DNA from: Karstenula rhodostoma CBS 690.94
Taxonomy: Eukaryota; Ascomycota; Dothideomycetes; Pleosporales; Didymosphaeriaceae
DNA length: 64,000 nucleotides
Direction of reading: 5' to 3'
NCBI GenBank assembly: GCA_010093485.1
Contig: MU001511.1
Span: 1 to 64,000, forward strand
Shown piece after piece: positions 1 through 11,800 of the stretch; position 1 is the first letter of the stretch; the number at the start of each line of letters is the position of its first letter. The notes under the pieces were generated by a model. The model worked only from the letters and a program-made list of their open reading frames with translations, did no database searches and had not been told where the DNA came from. The position numbers and the translations under genes are program-made.

Positions 1-3000
1 TTAATTAAGGATAATTACCCTATTTAACTAGTTATTCTAGAGGAACTATACTAACTAGTTACTTTAGATAATCTTAAAAATTATAAGTAGGAGCTTAAAT
101 TATATAAGAAGGATAAGGAAAGCTATATTTTAAGGATTATAGAATATTATATTATAGTCTCTAACTAGTAAATATACTATTCTAAGTTATAAAACCTCTA
201 GAACTAGGTTTATACTACTATCTCCTAAGATTTCTTTACTCTAATAATAATTAATATAGTTAAAGATAATAAATCTACTTTATAATATCTACTTTATATA
301 CTAAAGAATAATCTAATACCTATTAAAAGAGTAATTAAAAACCTTATTTAAGTATAGTATTATACTTATCTTAATAAAGTAAAAAATAGATAGTAGAATC
401 TAGAGATCTAGTTTAAAGAATAGTAGCTTCTTTACTATAAAGTAATTATATACTTAATTAAAGAAACTAAAGGAGTATTTATAACCTATAATTTTCTTAA
501 AACTTTAGATAAGAAAATTGCCCCTAAGTAATCCTACTTAATTAAGTAATAAATCCTACTTAATAAGATACTTAAAAGGCCTATAATAATACTTTCTAAA
601 ATTAGAAAGGTATTTTTAGCACTAATCTAGGAATAATTACTCTACTCTAATTATAAAAGAATTAGTATCTATATAATATTTAGTAGTTAGACTACTAAGC
701 CTAGTAGGAAATTATCTAATAATATATAGAATAATAATTATTTTAACTATCCCTATAAGAATACCTAATATAAATAGTAACTAATTAAATACTAATACTT
801 ATAGATAACTATTACTAGTACTCTAATTAATAGATCCTAAGTATTTAACCTTTTTAATAAAGAATAAAATAAGATTTTAAGCTATTTAAAGCTTCTATAA
901 TAGTTAAAGCTATAGACTAAGATTAATAGTACTAATTAGAAAATAAGTAATAAGAAGTAACTTACTATTAACTACTCTAGTAGTATTATAGTAGCTTTTA
1001 TTAATCTAATTAACTTTCTAAGTAAAGTCTCTAAGAATAGAATCTATAATATAATATAGAATCCTTATTTACTTTCTAAAAGTATAATTCTAGATAGTAT
1101 AACTACTATTTATTTTATTAATAATTAGAACCTTTTAGTTACTAGTTCTTTTAAGAAAGTAACTATAAAAAACTAAGTTAAAATAGAAACTTAAGCTCTA
1201 CCTATCTTAGAAATAGAAAATTACCTAATTAAGAATATTCTTTATAGTAAGAATAGGAAATAATTAGAGAATCTACTACTTAAAGATATAAAAGTAGTTA
1301 AGAACTTTTATATAAATATTATCTTAAAAGCTTAACTTAAAAAAGTTAGTATTTAGTATCTTAGCTTAGATAATACCCTAAGGATTAGAATAATTAAATA
1401 AAGTATTATAATAGTAGACCTATAGTATAAGTATAACCTTACTTTTTTTAAATATAAATTTATATACTCTTATCCTACTATTATAAATATAATTTAACTA
1501 TCTAGGCTATTAAGAGAGAATATCTCCTACTTAGATAGTAAAGAACTATAATATAAGTAATTAGGATACCTTAGAAAAAAGGCTTTATAAGCTCTAGTAT
1601 CTAGTATATATAGTATATTAATTAAAGGAATATAATAATAAAAATATAAGTATTATATAATTATATATATAAGTAAGGTAATTTTATAATAATTATATAA
1701 GTATTTATTATATCTATTCTACTATATTATATAGGACCTATTTAATATAGAGTAAGGGTAAATACTTAAATTCTAGATTCTTATAATAAAGGAAGAATTT
1801 AGTAGGAAGTTTTATAATTTTAATCTATAAGGGAAGACGCTTTTAAAGATTTTATAATTAATAAAACGCCTATTAACCTTTATAAAGAATAAGTACTAGC
1901 TCTAAATTATATAAATCTAATAGAATAATAATATAATAATACTCCTATAATAAGGGATATTATAATATAAAGAATAGATAATTAAAAAAGAAATTATAAT
2001 TAACCCTTTACTACCTTATATATATAAAACTAATAGTTTAGTAGAGTAAACTAGAAAAGAGCTAATTAAATAAATAGTAAAAATAAGGTCTAGTATAAAT
2101 CTACTAATAAAGCTATAGCTAGAGATTATAAATATAGTAGTCTAACTATATAATATAAGCCTAAGCACAGTATATAGTTTCTAATTACTAAATAAAGTAT
2201 TAAATAACTAGTTCTAATAGTACTTTTAGTACTATAAGCTAGTAATTATATAATATATAATAGTAGATCTCTATCTAGACTAGAGTAGAATCTATACCTA
2301 TAGATACTAAGTATATCCTCTAATAAAGGATTATAAAGCTAGGTATAATAGAAGGGGATTTAAAATAAATCTAAGAGCTTATATTAGATATTTAGTAGGT
2401 TATTAAACTTTTAATATCTATAGAATATAGGTTCCTATACTTAATTAAGTAATTATAACTAGGAATATTATATTTAATAAGATAATCTTCTACTAGGGAG
2501 TATATAAAGTTAAGCTTCTAAAAGTAGAAGTTTTAAGAATTATAGAAAGTATTTATAAGGATAAGGTTAATAATCTAGAAAATATATTTAATATAATTAA
2601 TCTTACTTCTAGTTTAAATAAGTACGCGAGTACTATAAAAATTAAGGATATTAAGTAACTATTTAGAGGTAAAGGATTAGAGTAGATAAATTCTAAGGAT
2701 AGCTAGCTAAGAAATTAGAAAATAATAATACTAACTACTATATAAGCTATAGGTATAACTAGCTAGTAACTAAAAATTTATATAAACTAAAATTTAAATA
2801 TAAAATTTATAATTCTAAATATAATACTATAGCTAAATATTATAAAGACTAATTAATATAATTATAAGGATACTAGGAGCTACTAGAATTAAAATTTAAC
2901 TAGAAGAGCTAGTAAACTAGAGCCTTAGAATAATACTTTTCTAGAGTAGAAGTTTTAAAACCCTACTACTACCTTTTAACCTAGTATAACTAACTCTATA

Positions 3001-4850
3001 CTACTAGATAAAGTAGGAAATCTACTAGTAAGCTAAAGATAATAGTATATCTTCCTTATAGTAAATAGGGTAAGTAGATAACTTTAAAAAGAGGCGCCTA
3101 AAATTAACTAACTAATAAATAGGTATTTACTAGTTTAAAGGTTAAGATAATAAGATATAGATTATAATAATTAACTAGAAGATAGATTAAATTTTAGTAT
3201 ATATATATTAATAGTAAATCTATTTTTAAAAGATAGTTTCTAGATTAACTTTATATATATATTTATACTAGGAGTAGATAAAGCCTAGGATAAGTATAAA
3301 AACTATAAGATACTAAATATAATAGTTATAGTAGCTATACTTAAGAAATTAAAACTAGTAATATTACTAGCTTATTTATATAAAGATAAGCTACTACTAG
3401 AATTAATACTCTAGAAATATCTATTTTCCTATCCTCTAGAAAAGCTATTTAAGTAGGCTATAATTAAAGAGATTACTACCCTATAGTAGAAAGGAACTTA
3501 GATAAAGCTACTCTAATTATAAATAATAAAATACCTACTTTTATTAAAATAGGTATTTATATATAAGCTTAATTAAAATAGTTAGTTTAAAAATTATAAA
3601 GCTTATATTATAGTTAGAGGGGACCTTTAACTAAAAAATACCCTATACTTAACCTATACTACCACGCTTATAGTAAGGTTATTTTAAGTAGTAATAGTAA
3701 TTACTATAAAGTTTAATCTTAAAATTAAATAATATAATATTATAGGAGTATTCCTAAATACTATAATTATAGTAGATAATCCTATAACCTATAAACTTCT
3801 AGATAGGTTTAAAACACTAGAAATATATATAAGATTAAATTAAGCTCTTTATAGTTTAAGAGACTTACTACTTCTCTAGTATAAAGAGTTTTCCTACTTA
3901 CTTAGAGCTAAAGGGCTTAAAGCTTTAAAGGAAGAGTCTTATTTATTTCTTTCTAGAGATTAGAAAATCCTAGTACTATTCTATATAGATAATATACTAC
4001 TTCTATATTATAATAACTATAAAGAGTAAGCTTAAATACTATAAAATAAGATTATAAATAAATATAAAATTAAAAATAAAGAACTAGTTAAGTAGTTTTT
4101 TAGAGTATAAGTAATTAAAGACTAAGATAATTAGATAATTATACTTATATATAATATATATATTAATAAGATTATAAAAAGATTTAAGCTTTATAAAGCT
4201 AGTAGCTTCCTACCTACTCCTCTCTTAATTAATAAGCTTAAAAAGAGTAAAAGCGAAGTATTACTATAGTAGATTAAGAGTTATTAAGAAAAGGTTAGAT
4301 TAGTACTATATATAGTAATTATACTATAACTAAATATTATATTTACTATATTAAAGCTATCCTTCTTTCTTACTAATCTAAGTATAAAGTATAAAGTAGT
4401 AATTAATTAAGTAATTCTATACCTTTATAGGATACACTAGAAAGTAATTTAATTTAGTAGATATAATAGTCTAGACCTACTTATCTATAGAGATATATCT
4501 TTTATAGATAATCTACTAATAAGATAATTATTCTATAGGTATATTACTCTACTATTTAGTAGTACTATTCTATAGAAAGTAGCTTACTAAAGTATAATTA
4601 TAATTTTAACTATAAAAATAGAGCTTCTTACTCTAAAGTATATTAGTAAAAAAGTAATAGCTTTAAAGTACTTTTTTATTAAACTTATACTAGACTTAGA
4701 ATTACTTTAGTAAATTTACTATAATAACTAGTAGATAATTAGACTAGTAATTAGAAAAAATAAAAGAATTACTATATACCTTTAATATATTAATATCTAG
4801 AATATATAGCTATAATAAAAGTATATAAAGGGATTATTTAAGATTTTATA
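1..4850 (+). pseudogene. Copia-A gag-pol polyprotein, RIP-inactivated
   Basis: Degenerate gag-pol of a Copia retrotransposon in the order Gag, protease, integrase, RT, RNase H. A Gag-like region occupies about 60-1000. The protease motif reads ILDSITTIYFIN at about 1086-1121, a D-S-G/A-x-T type active site. A WHLxLGH-like GAG-pre-integrase stretch is at about 1345-1380. Integrase covers about 1400-2200 and ends with a PLLPY...N...E..K..LI block at about 2018-2090. RT covers about 3580-4060 with FKNYKAYIIVRG at about 3585 and the catalytic YxDD preserved as Tyr-Ile-Asp-Asn at 3982-3993. RNase H is at about 4400-4720, with the TTSTTEAELLAL block read as ILTIKIELLTL. In-frame stops are all TAA or TAG. 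It cannot encode a working product. Confidence 0.85.
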
Positions 4851-4876
4851 TTTTAAAATAAGTAAAATATTTATAG

Positions 4877-4881
4877 ATAGT
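4877..4881. repeat. TSD of Copia-B, left copy (ATAGT)
   Basis: ATAGT immediately precedes the Copia-B LTR and is repeated at 20097-20101 right after its other LTR. Removing everything between them restores the Copia-A sequence, as seen uninterrupted near 36030 in Copia-C. Confidence 0.9.
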
Positions 4882-5087
4882 TATAGTAGAGAAAAGAAGC
4901 TCGAATATCCCTTTATTTAGGGAGCGAATTAATTAGATTACTATATAAGAAAAGATTACTAGAAAGACTAGTTATATACTATACTTATCCTAAATTAATT
5001 TAGTACTTAACTTAAGGTACCCCTTATCGCAGCTAATTAGAGCTCTATAAACCCTAATATTACTAAGTATTATTTATATTCTTAATA
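4882..5087 (-). repeat. Copia-B 3' LTR (206 bp)
   Basis: This 206-bp repeat is bounded by TA...TA, the RIP form of TG...CA. It is also found at 19891-20096, 21771-21976, 38917-39122, 43809-44014, 46606-46811 and 53616-53821. The adjoining inner sequence (5088-5100) reads on the minus strand as a G-rich tract ending CTAGGGGGTA, the expected polypurine tract, so this is the 3' LTR of a minus-strand element. Confidence 0.9.
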
Positions 5088-5100
5088 TACCCCCTAGATA
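5088..5100 (-). promoter_or_regulatory. Copia-B polypurine tract
   Basis: Minus-strand purine-rich run TCTAGGGGG directly beside the LTR. The same tract is seen beside the 3' LTRs of copies A (21761-21770) and D (46812-46824). In copy C it is degraded to CTAAAGGG by G-to-A change. Confidence 0.75.
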
Positions 5101-5468
5101 AATAGTACTTATTATTTATCTACTAGTAGAATTTAATTATTTAGATTAGCTTCCCTTTAGAAATATATAGCTTAGACTATAATTTCCTACTTATATTACA
5201 CTATTATTAGTATTATAATACTAATTAGCTAGAGTAAAAGGCTTCTAGTACTTAGTATAGTACTTATAAATAGTAGTAGTCTTATAACTAGATATAGTAA
5301 GTAATAGTAAATAAGGTAAGTAATCGTTATATAGTATAAACTAATAAAGGTAGATAGAATAAGAAGGTATCTTTTATATTTTTTAAGCTTCTCTTTTTTA
5401 TCCCTATTATCCTATTTTATAGTATATTCTTACCTTTTACTTTTTTATACTCTACTTATACCTTTTAG

Positions 5469-6614
5469 ATAGCTAATAACGCTGCTAAAGCTTATACTAC
5501 TAAAGTACTTAAATAAGAATAAAAACTTAAAGCTAAATAAGTAGCTACTACTAAAAGATTTACTATAACTTCTTAAATAACTTATTATAATTACCCTTTT
5601 ACTTAGTCTACTTCCTATATTCTTAGCTAAGCTCCTCTAATAGTATTATATACTCCCCTAGCTATAGAAGAAAAGTATATTAGGGCTATCTAGCCTATAA
5701 GCTACCTTAGCTACTTAATAAGTACCTTAAGTAGTAGGTTAGATAGCCTCTACTATAATATTATAAACTAGTAGACTAGATACTATTTTTACTATTATAT
5801 ATATTTATATAAACTAATATAAGCTAGATTCTCTATTTATCTAATTAAGCTTTATTAATTATTATAGTCTACTATTCCTAGCTATATATATAATATACTT
5901 TATCCTATTCTATAATAATCTAAACTCTAGTATAAGCTTCCCTTATCTTCCTTATTACTTAGATTTTTACTAACTATATATAGGCTCGCGAGGTTAATTA
6001 TTTATAGTAGTATATTTAAGCTATACTAAAAAATTAGAATAAGGGTTAAGAGACCCTTCTTATACCTTTATAGAACCCCTATTTAATACCTAGCTCTTTT
6101 CCTACTCCCTCTACTCCTATCCCTACTCTACCTACTCCTATTCTACCTCTATCTACTTCTATCCCTACTCCTCCTACTTCTATTTCTACTTCTATTACTC
6201 CTATCCCTACTTTACCTATCTTCTAGTAGGTCTACTCTATAGATAGCTAGAAGATAGGCTTATAGGAGGCTATATATACTTTTAAGTATAGTATACTTAC
6301 TCTTTATAAGTACTATACTTTACAGTAGCTCTATAAGGTAGGCCTAAGTATTAGTTATTATAGTATAGATTAGTAGTAGCTTAACTTTAATTACCTTAAA
6401 GAGTATCTATATAGTTATAATAGGTTTTTTAAAGCTAAGGAATCTTTTATTTATAGTTAGGGTAGCTTTAGATATAGGTATACTAGGTACTTTAATCTAT
6501 TAGAAGCGTAGTAGTATACTTAGCTTTATAAGCTCTTTAATTAAATACTTAATATATTTAAATAAGATAGATTTCTTTTATTTTTCTTTTATTTTTCTTT
6601 TATTCTCTAGTTAA
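5469..6614 (+). pseudogene. Antisense open frame in the 3' region of Copia-B
   Basis: A 381-codon frame opens at ATA (a likely former ATG; first residues M-A-N-N-A-A-K-A) and runs opposite to the direction of Copia-B. It lies in the 1.66-kb segment between RNase H and the 3' LTR. All stops inside it are TAA or TAG at plausible former Gln, Arg or Trp codons. The middle (about codons 200-255) is a CTA/CTC/CCT-rich tract that would have been Pro/Ser/Thr-rich before CCA became CTA. Equivalent frames in copies A, C and D have lengths 1149, 1137 (after removing an insertion) and 1149 nt, all multiples of three. I do not recognise the product. It could instead be a chance frame in a noncoding segment. 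Confidence 0.45.
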
Positions 6615-6714
6615 AAAGTACTTTTTATAATTAAATCTAATAAATTTCTACTTACTTTACTTCTTCTATATCTATAATTATAAAACTTATATCTTAAAGG
6701 TTAAGTAGCTATAT

Positions 6715-8394
6715 AAATCTAGTAAATTACTACTTTAATAGTGCTTTTATTAAACTATCTATAGGTATTTCGCTTATTTTAAGATATAAAACCTTAAATA
6801 ATCCCTTTATATACTTTTATTATAGCTATATATTCTAGATATTAATATAGTAAAAGTATATAGTAATCCTTTTATTTTTTCTAATTACTAGTCTAATTAT
6901 CTACTAGTTATTATAGTAGATTTACTAGAGCGATCCTAAGTCTAGTATAAGTTTAGTAAAGAAGCGCTTTAAAGCTATTACTTCTTTACTAATATACTCT
7001 AGAGTAAGAAGCTCCACTTTTATAGTTAAAGTTATAATTATACTTTAGTAAGCTACCTTCTATAGAATAGCGCCGCTAAATAGTAGAGTAATATACCTAT
7101 AGAATAATTATCTTATTAGTAGATTATCTATAAAAGATATATCTCTATAAATAAGTAGGTCTAGACTATTATATCTACTAAACTAAATTATTTTCTAGCG
7201 CGTTCTATAGAGGTATAGAATTACTTAATTAACTACTACTTTATACTTTATACTTAGGTTAGTAAGGAAGAAGGATAGCTTTAATATAGTAAATATAATA
7301 TCTAGTTATAGTATAATTACTATATATAATACTAATCTAACCTTTTTTTAATAACTCTTAATCTACTATAACAATACTTCACCTTTACTCTTTTTAAGCT
7401 TATTAATTAAGAGAGGAGTAGGTAGGAAGCTACTAGCTTTATAAAGCTTAAATCTTTTTATAATCTTATTAATATATATATTATATATAAGTATAATTAT
7501 CTAATTATCTTAGTCTCTAATTACTTATACTCTAAGAAACTACTTAACTAGTTTTTTATCTTTAATCTTATATTTATTTATAACCTTATTCTATAGTATT
7601 TAAGCTTACTCTCTATAGTTATTATAATATAGAAGTAGTATATTATCTATATAGAATAGTACTAGAATTTTCTAATCTCTAGAAAGAAATAAATAAGGCT
7701 CTTCCTTTAAAGCTTTAAGCCCTTTAGCTCTAAGTAAGTGGGAAAACTCTTTATACTAGAGAAGTAGTAAGTCTCTTAAACTATAGAGAGCTTAATTTAA
7801 TTTTATATATATTTCTAGTATCTTAAACCTATCTAGAAGTTTATAGGTTATAGGATTATTTACTATAATTATAGTATTTAGGAATACTCCTATAATATTA
7901 TATTATTTAATCTTAAGATTAAACTCTATAGTAATTACTATTACTACTTAGAATAACCTTACTATAAGTATAGCAGCGTAGGTTAAGTATAGGGTATCCT
8001 TTAGTTAAAAATCCCCTCTAACTATAATATAAGCTTTATAATTTTTAAACTAATTATTTTAATTAAATTTATATATAAATACCTATTTTAATAGGAGTAG
8101 GTATTCTATTACTTATAATTAGGGTAGCTTTATCTAAATTCCTTTCTACTATAGGATAGTAATCTCTTTAATTGTAGCCTATTTAAATAGCTTTCCTAGA
8201 GGATAGGAAAGTAAATATTTCTAGAGTATTAGTTCTAGTAGTAACTTATCTCTATATAGATAAGCTAGTAATATTACTAGTTTTAGTTTCTTAAGTATAG
8301 CTATTATAACTACTATATTTAGTATCTTATAGTCTTTATACTCGTCCTAGGTTTTATCTACTCCTGGTATAAATATATATATAAAGTTAATCTA
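6715..8394 (-). pseudogene. Copia-B pol, RNase H and RT part
   Basis: Minus-strand 3' half of Copia-B pol. RNase H lies at about 6900-7250. RT lies at about 7600-8110, with the Tyr-Ile-Asp-Asn form of YxDD encoded at 7641-7655 and the KAxIVVRG block near 8040. The frame is cut at 8395 by the Gypsy element and continues into integrase at 16585. Many TAG/TAA codons replace Gln and Trp. It matches Copia-D 48490-50115 nearly base for base apart from C/T and G/A differences. Confidence 0.85.
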
Positions 8395-8399
8395 GAAAC
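8395..8399. repeat. TSD of the Gypsy element, left copy (GAAAC)
   Basis: GAAAC precedes the Gypsy LTR and recurs at 16580-16584. The uninterrupted site is visible in Copia-D at about 50114-50125 (CTAGAAACTATTTTTT). Confidence 0.92.
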
Positions 8400-8645
8400 T
8401 ATAAGGCTAGGATATAGCTAAATAGGGTAAATACTCTTAGAATTAGATAGATAGAAGAAACTATATAAATTAAGACTAAACTTAAGATACTAAGATAGAG
8501 AGGGTTCTAGGGAGGAACTCTCTATATACTAGGTATTTAAGATCTACTAACTAATCTATATATAGGCTATTAGATAAGGCCTAAGCTTAAAGGTAGGTAA
8601 ATATCCTATAAAGGGATTTAACCTTAAGTTAAATTAACCCTTACA
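8400..8645 (-). repeat. Gypsy 3' LTR (246 bp)
   Basis: Begins TATAAGGCTAGG and ends CCCTTACA; its inner neighbour is a purine tract on the minus strand. It is nearly identical to 16334-16579, differing mainly by C/T and G/A changes. The last CA is unmutated here but is TA in the other LTR. Confidence 0.92.
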
Positions 8646-8662
8646 CTACCCCCCTCTAAGCG
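8646..8662 (-). promoter_or_regulatory. Gypsy polypurine tract
   Basis: The minus strand reads CTTAGAGGGGGGTAG directly against the LTR, a classical plus-strand priming tract. It fixes the element's orientation. Confidence 0.8.
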
Positions 8663-8899
8663 CGATCTAGGGTCTTAATAGTTCCTAAGGACTATAAGAA
8701 TACCTATATCTATAAAAAGAAAGAAAAGAATAAATTAGTTTAAGGAGAAAAAAATAAAAATAAAGAAAATATCCTCTATACCCTTAAAAAATTTTCTATT
8801 AAACTTATATAGTTATAGACTAGATTAGAGTATCCTACTCTAGTATAATTATATAGGGCTTCGCGATTTCCTATATAAAAATACCTTTATTTAGAATTT

Positions 8900-11800
8900 T
8901 TCTAAGTAGTTAGCTATACGCTATTATATATATATTATATAGGGTTCCCTAATCCTATAAGGAGAGGTTAAGATCTAGTTTAAGACCTTAAATTCCTTAT
9001 TATAGTTAAAGGCTTAAAGTGCTCGATATATAAAGCTCGATCCTTTATAGTACTAAGAAGTATAAGGTAAGTATACTCTATAGATACTAGATAGGCTATC
9101 TAGATTAAGCTACTATATTAACTAGCCTATTTTTAGGTAACCCTTTATTAACTACCTGCCTTAATAGGCGTATTGTCTTTAGAATTACTATCTAAGAATA
9201 CTTTATTAAGAATAGCTTTCTTCTAAGTGTCCAGGCGCTTAGGGGACCTAGCTACCTAAGGATTAGCGTTATAAAAGTCGCCTACTAGTTTTAGGGTATT
9301 TCTAAAGTTAGATACTAGATACTATATATTATCTAGGTTATAGCCTTACTATACTACTTAGTACTAGAGTTTTCCCTAGCTTAGTTAGCTATTATAAATA
9401 AGTAATACCTCCTACTTAAGGGTATTATTAACTTTAGTTAATAGTTCCTGTAGTTAGTATTATCTAGGAAGTAGGTTATTAGGTACTTTCTAAAGATAGT
9501 CTATATAAAATACTAGGTAAACTTTTATATATAATAGTAATTTAAGCTTATAGGATAACCCTTTTATCCCTATAATATAGTATAAACTATATATTTACTT
9601 ATTAAGCTTAATAGAGGGACGCGATATTAAAAAGCCTTTTAGGGTAATATAGATAAAGTTACTAATAATAAAGTTAAATAGTTAGTAGTATTTATTAGCT
9701 TATTTTACTATTAAGTCTTATACTATAACGAGGTTCTAATAGGTCTAGTTATAGACCTAAGTAATAGCTTTAAGGCAAGTAGTAATAAACTCGCGGGCTT
9801 ACTTAGAGCTAATATTATTAGGGGAGTTCTTAGGTAACCTAACTCTATTTCTCTAGTCCTAAAAGACTTTAGCTTTATAGCTAAACTTAATTTTATATAG
9901 AGAGAAACTAGTAGATTTATTAGATAAAGAGGCTTATACCTAGTCTATTAAAGAGAGTAAATCTAACTAATTATCCTAAAATTTATTAATAAATAAATAG
10001 AGATACTAGTTAATATACTTATTATATATCTTAGTTTAGCTATCTATTTAGGTATAACCTATAGATATAAGTTTCTACTATATACCTATAAGGTAATATA
10101 GTTTACTAGTAAAATTAAAAGTAAACTATAGCCTTTAATCTAATATAATAGATTTAGGGATACTAAAGATTCTCTAGATATACTAGTAGTAAAGGGAGGT
10201 AGCCTATTTTATAGTAATTATCTTATAGTATAGTAGTAAAAAGGTATATTTACTTAGGTAGTATATATAAACTATAATATTATTAAAGCCCTTTTAGTCT
10301 AGTAGAAAGCTCTTAAAGTCTATAGAGATATCTTACTATATAGCCTCTAGAATAGGTAGTGGCTAGAGCAGGCCTAGCTTCTTATTATAAGGGGGCTTAG
10401 TCTAGTAGTAGATTTTATAATTTTATATAAACTATTTAATATTTATATATATATAGCTCTAATAGTATAATTCCTAAATAAGTTTATAGGTCTTTTTAGT
10501 ACTAGGGTACGTGGTCGTCTAGTAGGAGTAAACTATATTAATAAGGATTATTTAAAGCTAACTAGTTTTAGAGATAACTAGGTAGTCTTAGTATAAAAGA
10601 AGTCTAGAAGGTATCCTATTATACTTACTATTTAGTTTAAAGATAGCCTCTTAAAGTAGTTCTAAGGTTAGGTTAGTATAATTTACTTTAAGTAGGTAGT
10701 CTACTAGTATAATAGGAGAGTCTTATAATTTAGCCTCCCCGCTTTACTAGTTTAGCTTAGTAGTAGTAACTAATACTACTACTTTATAGTCCTTATTATT
10801 AGTATTATTATTAGCGATATCCTATTATTAGGGGAAAAAGTATATTATATAGGCTAACTTAGCTTTTACCTTCTATATAACTAGTTCTTCCTATTTCTAT
10901 AATAGTATATTAGCCACGATATTTATAGATCTAGGGTAAAATATAATTATATAGTTATACTAGAATAATACTTCTAACTAATAAGTCTAGTAGAGTATAA
11001 GTTCTTACTTTATAGAGAAGTATTTAAGTGCGCGATAGTCTATAATAATAATAAATAGCTCTTTTAACTATAGACTAATAAGCTAGGTATACTATATATA
11101 TAACCTACCTATAATAGTAAGTATTTCCTTATTATAAATATTATAATTTATCTCTACTAGTTTTATTTTATATAAGTAAAAACTAAAAGGTTTCTAGGTT
11201 CTATTATCTTATATCTATAAGATAGCTCCTATAATAATACTATTACTAGTGTTAGTCTCTATCTACGTCTTATAGTAGGGGGAGTACTATATAATAAAAT
11301 TATCTAAGTAGAGAAGGTCCTTTATAGCTTAAAAAGCGGTGTATTCCTTATTTTTAAACTTACGCCAGGCGCCTTTTTTAGTTAGCTTAGTTAGGGGTTA
11401 AATAATACGTTTATAGTTTTTAAAGTAGGCCTAATAGTAGTTATAAAATTCTAAAAAGGATTAGAGGGTATAGAGGCTAGTAGGCTCTTTCTAGTCCTAT
11501 ACTACAGTTTCCTTCTTAGGGTCCTTATAGATCCCATTAGTAGTGACAATAAAGCCTAGAAATTTAACTTCTTAAATAGTAAATTTACTTTTCTTAATAT
11601 TATAATAGAGGTAGTACTCTTTTAGCTATTTAATAACTTTAGATATATAAGCCTCGTGCTCTAGGGGGTCCTTAGAGTAGATAAGGATATTATTAATATA
11701 AACTATATAAATTAAATTAATTATATTAGCTAGGATTATATTAATAAAGTATTAGAATAATACTAGTCTATTAGTTATACTAAAAGGAAGAATATTATAC

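Larger units (their letters stand above)
1..4881 (+). mobile_element. Copia-A, 5' and central part (continues at 20102-21976)
   Basis: This is the inner part of a Ty1/Copia LTR retrotransposon on the plus strand. Position 1 corresponds to about 53360 of the complete copy D read in reverse, so roughly 255 bp of leader and the 5' LTR lie to the left of the window. It is interrupted after 4881 by Copia-B and resumes at 20102. The two pieces together equal the matching stretch of copy D to within about one base (about 6756 versus 6755), so the copy lost almost nothing except by point mutation. Its 3' LTR is 21771-21976 and its TSD is probably ATAGT (21977-21981); the partner copy is off the window. 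It is inserted in Copia-C. Confidence 0.9.

Noticed and set aside
4882..5087. 206-bp module as a solo MITE or an element with S/anti-S inverted ends around the 1.66-kb segment
   Set aside because: Opposed copies seen around 20102-21770 belong to different nested elements; the TSDs show that each 206-bp unit is an LTR of A, B, C or D.
5088..6710. Post-RNase H segment as an unrelated insertion in one Copia copy
   Set aside because: It is present at the same place in all four copies and is bounded by the polypurine tract, so it belongs to the family.
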